NCBI GenBank assembly: GCA_943327025.2
Contig: CALPVO020000105.1
Span: forward strand, 1 to 7,174
Length of the DNA: 7,174 nucleotides
Direction: 5' to 3'
DNA from: Janthinobacterium lividum
Lineage (GTDB): Bacteria; Pseudomonadota; Gammaproteobacteria; Steroidobacterales; Steroidobacteraceae
Of the stretch, positions 1-5,496 are shown piece after piece (the first letter of the stretch is position 1; the number at the start of each line of letters is the position of its first letter). The position numbers and the translations under genes are program-made. The notes under the pieces are model-generated. The model had not been told where the DNA came from, did no database searches, and worked only from the letters and a program-made list of their open reading frames with translations.

Positions 1-174
1 AAGACCATCGTCCGCAAGCTGCGCGCCGGTTCGGTGTTCGTGAACGCGGGTGGCCTCGACATGAACTCGCCCTTCGGCGGCTACAAGCAGTCGGGCAACG
101 GCCGCGAGTTCGGCAAGTTCGGCCTGGAAGAGTTCATGGAGAAGAAGTCGGTCATCGGCGAGTTGCCGGCCTGA
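1..174 (+). CDS. Aldehyde dehydrogenase family protein, C-terminal fragment (5' end outside window)
   Basis: Reading frame 1 is open from the first base to a TGA at 172-174 and gives the last 57 residues of a protein. The fragment has the C-terminal aldehyde dehydrogenase pattern: a G-S-V-F-V-N strand followed by the family hallmark P-F-G-G-Y-K-Q-S-G-N-G-R-E at about residues 28-40, then a short helix containing G-L-E-E-F and a few final residues. In this superfamily the segment lies in the catalytic and oligomerisation region of a roughly 480-500 residue cytoplasmic enzyme that oxidises aldehydes to acids with NAD(P)+. The catalytic Cys and Glu lie upstream of the window, so they cannot be checked and the substrate is not assignable. 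Semialdehyde dehydrogenases share the same C-terminal motif. A perfect hairpin begins three bases after the stop, suggesting the transcript ends here. Confidence 0.93.
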   Translation, partial: KTIVRKLRAGSVFVNAGGLDMNSPFGGYKQSGNGREFGKFGLEEFMEKKSVIGELPA

Positions 175-176
175 CA

Positions 177-197
177 CTGAAGCCCCTATAGCTTCAG
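177..197 (+). terminator. Stem-loop just after the aldehyde dehydrogenase stop codon
   Basis: CTGAAGC at 177-183 pairs perfectly with GCTTCAG at 191-197 around a 7-nt loop (CCCTATA). It starts 3 nt after the stop. There is no run of T after it (CCAAAGAG follows), so it is not a textbook intrinsic terminator. It may be an mRNA 3'-end stabiliser or a weak terminator. The next gene begins 18 nt downstream, so it could also sit in that gene's leader. Confidence 0.5.
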
Positions 198-215
198 CCA
201 AAGAGTACCGACTCC

Positions 216-965
216 ATGAGCGCCCGCCCACACTGGCTAGCCCCTCACCTCTGGTGGTGGGCAGCCGTGGTGGCGGGCGTTTCTTATTGCCTGCCGGCCT
301 GGAGCGGTTGGCATGGGCCACTGTTCATTGTTTGGAAAGGGGCTGGTGTCGGTTTGCTCGCGGTTGCCGCAGCCCTGTCGGCACTAGCTGCGCATTCCCA
401 TTCGTCGTCAACGGCAAGCACCCCCGGCTCGCTCAAACAGCGCCAGCACGGCCTCGCGTTCAACGATGCCCGCCTACTCACCGCTGTCATGGTCTGCGGG
501 GCCTTGGGCGACGTATTGCTTGACGCCATCTCGCTGGTAGCGGGTGCTGCCTGGTTCGCCCTCGGGCATGGGCTAGCCATGTGGCTCTACTGGCGAAACC
601 GGCGCAACGAAGACACCACGAGCCCGCGTGGGGCGCTGACCAGGTTGTGGCCGTTTTGGTTGGGCGTGCCGGTGGCGCTGGGTGTTACGGCAGTACTCGC
701 CAAGGGCCAGCCCCTAGCAGGCGTCGCCATCGGTTACACCCTGCTCGTGGCCTTGATGGCCGCCTTCGCGTGGCGCAGCCGTTTTTCGCGGTGGCTGACA
801 GGCCTAGGCGCGTTCCTGTTCGTGGTGAGCGACCTGTGCATCTTCGCGCGTACCGCCGGGCCACTGGAGCTGCAAGCCCTCTTCGGCTGGTTGGTCTGGC
901 CCCTTTACTTCGCTGGCCAAGCGCTAATCGTTAGAGGCGTCCTGCAAGGACCGCCACCGGACTAA
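216..965 (+). CDS. YhhN/TMEM86-family integral membrane protein (putative lysoplasmalogenase)
   Basis: This 249-residue, strongly hydrophobic protein probably has seven to eight membrane helices; clear ones lie near residues 12-28, 36-58, 86-106, 108-126, 144-162, 167-186, 193-211 and 220-242. The YhhN-family landmarks are present in order: a Lys at 41 at the end of a helix start, L-G-D at 97-99, F-A-L-G-H at 114-118, F-V-V-S-D at 202-206 and a late Tyr-x3-Gln at 231-235. The two membrane Asp residues (99 and 206) match the invariant acidic residues of the family. Characterised relatives (human TMEM86B and a Legionella homologue) hydrolyse the vinyl ether bond of lysoplasmalogens. The native bacterial role is unclear because most gammaproteobacteria make no plasmalogens. 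The protein is somewhat longer than the usual ~210 residues because of a polar Ser/His-rich loop at about 59-83. The ATG at 216 is preceded by a weak AAGAG at 201-205. It converges on the ABC operon. Confidence 0.85.
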   Translation: MSARPHWLAPHLWWWAAVVAGVSYCLPAWSGWHGPLFIVWKGAGVGLLAVAAALSALAAHSHSSSTASTPGSLKQRQHGLAFNDARLLTAVMVCGALGDVLLDAISLVAGAAWFALGHGLAMWLYWRNRRNEDTTSPRGALTRLWPFWLGVPVALGVTAVLAKGQPLAGVAIGYTLLVALMAAFAWRSRFSRWLTGLGAFLFVVSDLCIFARTAGPLELQALFGWLVWPLYFAGQALIVRGVLQGPPPD

Positions 966-990
966 CGCTGCTTATCGCGCCCGCACTGGC

Positions 991-1010
991 GGCGGTTATC
1001 GCGAACCGCC
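991..1010. terminator. Perfect hairpin between convergent genes (candidate bidirectional terminator)
   Basis: GGCGGTT at 991-997 pairs with AACCGCC at 1004-1010 around a 6-nt loop. It lies in the 57-bp gap between the end of the YhhN-family gene (plus strand) and the end of the last permease gene (minus strand). Its symmetry means it can form in both transcripts. Neither side has a strong U-tract, so termination efficiency is uncertain. Confidence 0.5.
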
Positions 1011-1022
1011 ACGATGGCACAC

Positions 1023-2225
1023 TTACAGCGCTCGCAGGCCTTCCGTGACTGGCAAGCGCGCGGCACGCCAGCCCGGCAGCAAGCCCCCCACCAAACCCAG
1101 CAACAGCGCGTAGATGATGCCCGTGACGAGCAAGCCCGGCGTGACGCGGAACGCGAACGACACCTGCGTGAAGGTAGCGAAGTTCAGGGTTGATGCCTGA
1201 TAGCCGTTGAACACCGCATAGGCGATAACACCGCCCAGAATGCCGCCGAGCAAGCCGAGTACCAAGGACTCGACCAGTACCGACACCAGCACCGGCATGC
1301 CGCTGAAGCCGATGGCGCGCAACGTGGCAATTTCGCGCGTACGCGCGGCCACAGCCGAATACATGGTGTTCACCGCGGCAAACACCGCACCGGCGCCCAT
1401 CAACAGGGCGATGGTGAAGCCGAGCGTGCTGATGATGGCGACCAGCGTCTTCGACTGCTCCGCGAGAAACTCTTTTTCGGTCCGAACAGTCACGTCGATT
1501 CGCGGATCTCCGACCAACGAACGCTTCAACATCCCAAATGAGCCCGCGCTTTCCAACTTGGCGCGCACGGACTGCACCGAAGTACCCCGGCGGTAAGCCG
1601 CGGCCACCACGAGCCGGTCGCCCCACACTTCGGATTCAGAGACGCTGCCATCGTCGGTGAAGATACCGACGATATCCCAACGGTGGTTGCCGGAAACCAG
1701 CTCGCGCCCCACTTCAATACCGTAGAACTGCGCTGCGGCAGCCTTGCCAACCACCACTTCGTTATGGCCAGCAGTGAGCATGCGGCCTTCAACAATACGG
1801 AACGCCCGACGCACCTTCGCAGCATTCGGCCCTACGCCGCGGAACGGCACGTTGCTGCTCGAGCCCTTGGCACCCTCTTTCTTGGCTGGCAAATCGAGGA
1901 CGGTGTAAAGCTCAGGCGAAGCAATGGCGCCAACGTCATCACGGGCAATTCCCGGCGCATCGGTGATGACCTGCAACTGCTCTTTGGATAAACCGCTGGA
2001 AAGCTCGTCCCCAGAGCCACCGCGGATGATGATGACCGCATCGTCGCGACCTTTTTGCGCCACGGTCGCCTTGAAGCCTTCGCTAATCGACAGCAACGCG
2101 ACCAAGACACCCACGACGCCGGCGATGCCGATGATAGCTACCAGTGAGGAGTCGAGGCGTGCGGGAATGTTGCGCACATTCAGCGCCACTACCGCGCGCA
2201 ACTGCCGCCAGGCGGAACTGCTCAT
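1023..2225 (-). CDS. ABC transporter permease, FtsX/MacB type (second permease of the operon)
   Basis: This is a 400-residue inner-membrane protein with the four-helix MacB/FtsX architecture. A short cytoplasmic N-terminus is followed by TM1 at about 26-46, a periplasmic MacB-PCD-like domain at about 50-255, then TM2 at about 260-287, TM3 at about 309-339 and TM4 at about 363-384. The FtsX-domain hallmark A-R-T-R-E-I-A-T-L-R-A-I-G-F (residues 293-306) lies in the cytoplasmic loop that contacts the ATPase. The C-terminus has the usual basic loop and a G-L-R-A-L tail. I chose the ATG at 2223-2225. An upstream in-frame ATG at 2324 would add 33 His/Asp/Ala-rich residues with no family resemblance and would run into the preceding permease gene. 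No Shine-Dalgarno lies before 2225; instead ATG overlaps the stop of a 26-codon ORF as ATGA, so translation by reinitiation is likely. It should pair with the upstream permease as a heterodimer. Substrate unknown. Confidence 0.9.
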   Translation of the reverse strand: MSSSAWRQLRAVVALNVRNIPARLDSSLVAIIGIAGVVGVLVALLSISEGFKATVAQKGRDDAVIIIRGGSGDELSSGLSKEQLQVITDAPGIARDDVGAIASPELYTVLDLPAKKEGAKGSSSNVPFRGVGPNAAKVRRAFRIVEGRMLTAGHNEVVVGKAAAAQFYGIEVGRELVSGNHRWDIVGIFTDDGSVSESEVWGDRLVVAAAYRRGTSVQSVRAKLESAGSFGMLKRSLVGDPRIDVTVRTEKEFLAEQSKTLVAIISTLGFTIALLMGAGAVFAAVNTMYSAVAARTREIATLRAIGFSGMPVLVSVLVESLVLGLLGGILGGVIAYAVFNGYQASTLNFATFTQVSFAFRVTPGLLVTGIIYALLLGLVGGLLPGWRAARLPVTEGLRAL

Positions 2226-2302
2226 GCAACTAACCGAAAGTTCATGGCGCGACTCATCGTGTGCGGCAGCGTGTTGATCCGCGTATCCATTCGTGTGTTC
2301 AT
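2222..2302 (-). CDS. 26-codon ORF bridging the two permease genes (possible coupling peptide)
   Basis: Read on the minus strand, an ATG at 2302-2300 overlaps the TGA of the first permease gene (2301-2299) as ATGA. The frame runs 26 codons to a TGA at 2224-2222, which overlaps the ATG of the second permease gene (2225-2223), again as ATGA. The peptide is short and basic, starts M-N-T-R-M-D-T-R and ends F-R-L-V-A, and has no membrane helix or known motif. It fills the whole gap between the permease genes in a single frame. The simplest reading is that ribosomes reinitiate twice, so the ORF keeps the second permease coupled to the first. Chance is a real alternative: GC-rich DNA gives short open frames easily, and the several Met codons allow other starts. 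No homology is recognised. Confidence 0.35.
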   Translation of the reverse strand: MNTRMDTRINTLPHTMSRAMNFRLVA

Positions 2303-3474
2303 CCGCGCCGTAACGCGTCGACAATCTTCAGGCGCATGGCCTGCACTGCAGGCCAGGCACCCGCCGCAAGGCCTAGCGCAACCACCCACACCAAACCCTT
2401 CACCAAAGTGACCGGGTCGACCTCGAAGCCCGGCAGATACTGCTTCAACGCGGTGCCGAGTTGCACGCCGAGAAGCCAAGCGGCACCCATGCCCAGCAAG
2501 CCGCCGATCGCCGTGATGAGGACGCTTTCCGCCAGCACCAAGGACAAGATAGTGGTGTTGCCGAAACCGAGTGTCTTCAGCACACCAATCTCGCTAGTCC
2601 GTTCGCGCACGGACTGCGCCATAGTGTTGGCACTGACCAGCAGCATGGTAAAAAACACGGCACTAACCACTGCACCGAGGATGGTGCCGATACTGCCAAT
2701 TTGCTTCATGAAGCCCTGCGCCATGGCGCGTTCCGTCTGGGTCTTCGTTTCTGCTGGCGAGTTGGCGAACAGCGCATCAATGCGCCGACCAACAGCATCC
2801 GATTGTGCGGGGTCTTTTACCTGCACCATGATCCAACCGAGACGGTCCTTCTGCGAATCCGCCAAAGTCTCGTTGAAGTATTCGTAGTGGAACAGCAACT
2901 GTCGCGAGTCACCGTCATCGCGCACGTCGAAGATACCGCGGATAGTGAGGTTCCAGACGTTGCTGCCATCCTTGCGCCGGTAAATGCTGCTCTTCAGTGG
3001 AACGACATCGCCCACCTTCCAACCGTATTCGTCCGCGACGGCCCGCCCCACCAAAAACCCAGCCCGGTCATCCAGAAAATCTTGTCGCTCACCCCGTGAC
3101 AAAAGCAGTTCCGGATACATGTCCAGATACTCTTCGGCGTGAATCGGGAACGTTGGAATCTGTTCGCGGGCATCTTTCAGGTAACCGCCTATCCAGTTGG
3201 CAGAGCTCACGCGCTCCACGCCATCGACGCCCTTCACCCGGTTCAAATAACTGGCCGGCAACGGCAGGATGAAGCTGACCTTCTGCTGCACCATCATGCG
3301 GTCCACGCCCGCCTGCTGTACGCCTTGGTCGAAGGCATGGTTCATGGCGCCGGCCAATGCGTACATGAGGAATGCAATAAAGATGGAGCCGATGGTGAAA
3401 GCCGTACGCACGCGTCGCCGCCGGAGGCTGGCCCACAGCAACGGCAGATAGCGAACGACGCGCGCAAGTTTCAT
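2299..3474 (-). CDS. ABC transporter permease, FtsX/MacB type (first permease of the operon)
   Basis: This 391-residue permease has the same fold plan as the second: TM1 at about 24-43 after an Arg-rich cytoplasmic start (R-R-R-R-V-R at 18-23), a periplasmic domain at about 45-258, TM2 at about 261-284, TM3 at about 309-336 and TM4 at about 356-376. The FtsX hallmark E-R-T-S-E-I-G-V-L-K-T-L-G-F (291-304) precedes TM3, and the tail ends D-A-L-R-R-G, resembling the A-L-R end of MacB-type proteins. In this class of type VII ABC systems the permease does not form a classical channel. It transmits ATP-driven motion to the periplasmic side (mechanotransmission), for example to expel substrate into an outer-membrane conduit. 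The ATG lies 3 bp after the ATPase stop and has no clear ribosome-binding site, so it is probably translated by coupling. Its sequence diverges from the second permease, which fits a heterodimer rather than a recent tandem duplication. Confidence 0.92.
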   Translation of the reverse strand: MKLARVVRYLPLLWASLRRRRVRTAFTIGSIFIAFLMYALAGAMNHAFDQGVQQAGVDRMMVQQKVSFILPLPASYLNRVKGVDGVERVSSANWIGGYLKDAREQIPTFPIHAEEYLDMYPELLLSRGERQDFLDDRAGFLVGRAVADEYGWKVGDVVPLKSSIYRRKDGSNVWNLTIRGIFDVRDDGDSRQLLFHYEYFNETLADSQKDRLGWIMVQVKDPAQSDAVGRRIDALFANSPAETKTQTERAMAQGFMKQIGSIGTILGAVVSAVFFTMLLVSANTMAQSVRERTSEIGVLKTLGFGNTTILSLVLAESVLITAIGGLLGMGAAWLLGVQLGTALKQYLPGFEVDPVTLVKGLVWVVALGLAAGAWPAVQAMRLKIVDALRRG

Positions 3475-3477
3475 GGC

Positions 3478-4161
3478 TTAGCGCACTTCCGCCTGCAACT
3501 CACCCTTGTCGAGGTGCAGTTGCCGGGTGGCACGCTCGGCAGCGCGCGGGTCATGGGTCACCATCAGGATGGTCTTGCCATGCTCACGGTTCAGTTCTTG
3601 CAAAAGATCGAGAATCTCGTCGCCAGACTTGCGGTCCAGATCGCCAGTGGGTTCATCGCACAACAGCAAGGTGGGGTCCGTGACGATGGCGCGGGCAATA
3701 CCCACGCGTTGCTGCTGACCGCCAGACAGTTCATTGGGACGATGCGACAGGCGGTGTTCCAGCCCCACCAGTGCCAGTGCGGCACGCGCACGGCGACGGC
3801 GCTCGGCAGCGGACAGGTCTGTCAGCAACAGCGGCAGTTCCACGTTGCGCTCGGCGCTCAGGACTGGCAGCAGGTTGTACATCTGGAAGATGAAACCGAC
3901 GTGGTCCGCACGCCAACGGGCGAGCACGGCATCCGGCAATTCGCCGATGGCGAGCCCGCCGATGGTGAGTTCCCCGCTGGTGGCACGGTCCAAGCCGCCA
4001 AGCAGGTTGAGCAGCGTAGATTTACCCGAACCGGACGGACCCATGAGCGCCACGAACTCGCCTTCGGCGATATCCAGCGACAGGCCGTCGAGCACGCGCA
4101 GCGATTCTTCGCCGCGGTGATATTCCTTGACCAGGTCCCGCAGGTGGATGAGTGCCTTCAT
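3478..4161 (-). CDS. ABC transporter ATP-binding protein, MacB/LolD class
   Basis: This 227-residue protein is a complete stand-alone nucleotide-binding domain. It has Walker A G-P-S-G-S-G-K-S-T at 41-49, the Q-loop Gln at 93, the signature L-S-G-G-Q at 145-149, Walker B L-L-L-C-D-E at 165-170 with the catalytic Glu 170, the D-loop around 173-176 and the switch His at 203 in V-T-H-D. The run F-Q-M-Y-N-L-L-P after the Q-loop and the length of ~225-230 residues are typical of the LolD/MacB/FtsE subclass (the o228 family), which powers FtsX-fold permeases. In MacB itself this domain is fused to the permease; here it is separate. Its stop lies 3 bp before the first permease, and its start lies 3 bp after the adaptor stop. 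All catalytic residues are present, so it should be active. LolD was considered, but the adaptor gene next door and the absence of LolC/E-like gene order favour an exporter. Confidence 0.95.
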   Translation of the reverse strand: MKALIHLRDLVKEYHRGEESLRVLDGLSLDIAEGEFVALMGPSGSGKSTLLNLLGGLDRATSGELTIGGLAIGELPDAVLARWRADHVGFIFQMYNLLPVLSAERNVELPLLLTDLSAAERRRRARAALALVGLEHRLSHRPNELSGGQQQRVGIARAIVTDPTLLLCDEPTGDLDRKSGDEILDLLQELNREHGKTILMVTHDPRAAERATRQLHLDKGELQAEVR

Positions 4162-4164
4162 GCC

Positions 4165-5388
4165 TCAGCCTGCCGCCTTGGCCTTGACCGTGCGTCCATC
4201 GGCGAGGTCCTTAGGAGGGTTGACCACCACCGTGGTCCCTGGGGCAAGCCCTGCAGCCACCGGGACGAGTTTTTCCCGGACCGCACCCACCTGCACCTCG
4301 ACGGCCGTCGTGATGTTGTCCTTCACCGTCCAGACGCGGGCCTTGCCTGCGCCCGTCGCGACCACAGCGGCTGCGGGTACCCATGACTGCGGCGGCTTAA
4401 CCTTGGCTGCCGCGGCGTCGAGGAACCGGACCTTCACCCCCATGTCGGGCAGGATGCGCGGGTCCAGCTGGTTGAAGCCGATACGCACTCGCACCGTCGC
4501 CTTCTGGCGGTCCGCCGTAGGCACGATGGCGATGACGCGGGCCGAAAACGTCACGTCGTCGTAAGCGTCCAGAACCGCTTCTACCGTCATGTCGGCGGCT
4601 ACGCGGTTGATGTAGCTTTCGTTGACGTCGACTTCGATTTCCAGCGACTCCATATCGACCACGGTCGCGATACCGGTGCGGGTGAACCCGCCGCCGGCGG
4701 AAACGGGCGACACCATTTCACCGGGCTGCGCGGCCTTGGACACAATAACCCCAGCAAACGGTGCGCGGATGACGAGGTCATCCAACTGCTGCTGCTGCTG
4801 TGCCACGCGAGCACCGGCCACCTGGACGTTGCTGCGGGCCACGGCGAGGCGGGCCTGCAGCGCGGACACATCGGCGCCGGCCGCGTCAGCCGCGCTTTGC
4901 GAAACCAATTTGCGCTCCAGCAGCACCATGGTGCGGTCCCGAGTGCGTGCAGCCTCGTCGAAGCGAACTTGCAGCTCCGCCAGCTCTCGGCCCGCGGCGT
5001 CGCGCTGCGCCACAGCCAGTTTCCAGGCCGCACGCACTGCAGAATCGTCCAAACGAGCCAGTACCTCACCGGCCTTCACCGTCGCGCCTTCTTCGAAGGT
5101 CACCTCGACCAACTGCCCCGTAGTACGGCTCGCCACGGTAGCGATACGGCGGGCAGTCACGTAACCGGAGGCATTCAGAACGGCGCCAGCGGCGCTAGGC
5201 GGCTCCGCCACAGCGGTTTCCACTTCCAAGGGCTTGCCGCGGCCGAACATCAGGAAGGCCAAAACCAGCACGACGCCGCCGATGATGAGCGGCTTGCGCC
5301 AGCGCTTTCCCACGCCCACCGCATAGCGGCCTGCGTCAGTGCCGCGGTCAATCTTCAGGCTTTCCAGCGTGTCTTTATCTAGAGCCAT
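4165..5388 (-). CDS. Periplasmic adaptor (membrane fusion protein), MacA/HlyD type, with TolC-docking tip motif
   Basis: This 407-residue protein has a cytoplasmic N-terminus of about 32 residues containing S-L-K-I-D-R at 10-15, a single signal-anchor helix at about 34-49, then a periplasmic adaptor body. The first lipoyl half lies at about 83-113 and an Ala/Arg/Gln-rich alpha-hairpin at about 115-205. The second lipoyl half contains V-I-R-A-P-F-A-G-V-I at 206-215, followed by a beta-barrel at about 247-325 with D-M-G-V-K-V, and a membrane-proximal domain at about 330-405. The hairpin tip has Arg152, Leu156 and Ser163, an exact R-x3-L-x6-S spacing, the motif reported for adaptors that dock on TolC-type channels. 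Being MacA-like, it would link the FtsX permeases to an outer membrane channel. There is no lipobox, so it is held by its helix, not by lipid. A run of five CAG codons encodes Gln197-201 near the base of the hairpin. It is the first gene of the operon. The start at 5388 has only a weak GAGTGA upstream. Confidence 0.93.
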   Translation of the reverse strand: MALDKDTLESLKIDRGTDAGRYAVGVGKRWRKPLIIGGVVLVLAFLMFGRGKPLEVETAVAEPPSAAGAVLNASGYVTARRIATVASRTTGQLVEVTFEEGATVKAGEVLARLDDSAVRAAWKLAVAQRDAAGRELAELQVRFDEAARTRDRTMVLLERKLVSQSAADAAGADVSALQARLAVARSNVQVAGARVAQQQQQLDDLVIRAPFAGVIVSKAAQPGEMVSPVSAGGGFTRTGIATVVDMESLEIEVDVNESYINRVAADMTVEAVLDAYDDVTFSARVIAIVPTADRQKATVRVRIGFNQLDPRILPDMGVKVRFLDAAAAKVKPPQSWVPAAAVVATGAGKARVWTVKDNITTAVEVQVGAVREKLVPVAAGLAPGTTVVVNPPKDLADGRTVKAKAAG

Positions 5389-5496
5389 GGTGCGTCACTC
5401 GAAGGAGTCGAAAACGAGGATGCCAATGCTACACGGTCGTGGCTAACGCTTCAGGACTGCTCGGCGGAGCTGCTGGAATGGGTAAACTGCGCGCCC
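5389..5496. promoter_or_regulatory. Divergent promoter region between the ABC operon and tatD
   Basis: These 108 bp separate two divergently transcribed starts, so they should carry both promoters. On the minus strand, TAGCAT (5431-5426) is a possible -10 (four of six consensus bases) 37 bp before the adaptor ATG, but I find no convincing -35. A small inverted repeat ACTC-4-GAGT lies at 5397-5408 within the presumed adaptor leader. I see no strong operator palindrome. Confidence 0.45.
5483..5488 (+). promoter_or_regulatory. Candidate -10 element of tatD, placed for a leaderless transcript
   Basis: TAAACT matches the sigma-70 -10 consensus in four of six positions, including the key A at position 2 and the final T. 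Its last base is 8 nt before the tatD ATG (5497), so a start point 6-8 nt downstream would fall at or within 2 nt of the ATG. No Shine-Dalgarno lies between it and the ATG. No good -35 is seen, so the call is tentative. Confidence 0.35.

Noticed and set aside
171..192. CTGACA (171-176) with TATAGC (187-192) as a promoter for the YhhN-family gene
   Set aside because: The spacing of 10 bp is far too short for sigma-70, and the second hexamer lies within the hairpin.
2226..2324. Upstream in-frame ATG at 2324 as the start of the second permease (433 residues)
   Set aside because: It would overlap the first permease gene by 26 bp and add 33 hydrophilic His/Asp-rich residues before a normal FtsX-type N-terminus. 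The ATG at 2225 gives the usual length for the family.
2261..3099. Plus-strand open frames of about 210 codons opposite the first permease
   Set aside because: They overlap each other in different frames, lie wholly antisense to a conserved membrane protein and have compositions typical of antisense translation.
1023..4161. Reading the ATPase and permeases as LolCDE or FtsEX
   Set aside because: The presence of a MacA-like adaptor as first gene, two dissimilar permeases and the TolC-docking motif fit an exporter better than lipoprotein release or cell-division control. The ATPase alone cannot separate these.
3139..4386. A 415-codon open frame on the plus strand, opposite the ATPase gene and the ends of its neighbours
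   Set aside because: It is antisense to a fully conserved ABC ATPase, its translation is Gln/His/Arg-rich with no recognisable motif, and it spans three genes. Long antisense frames are expected in GC-rich coding DNA.
5457..5475. GCTC-4-GAGC palindrome (5459-5470) in the divergent region as an operator
   Set aside because: The stem is only 4 bp, with no second copy or recognisable regulator motif, and is expected by chance in GC-rich sequence.
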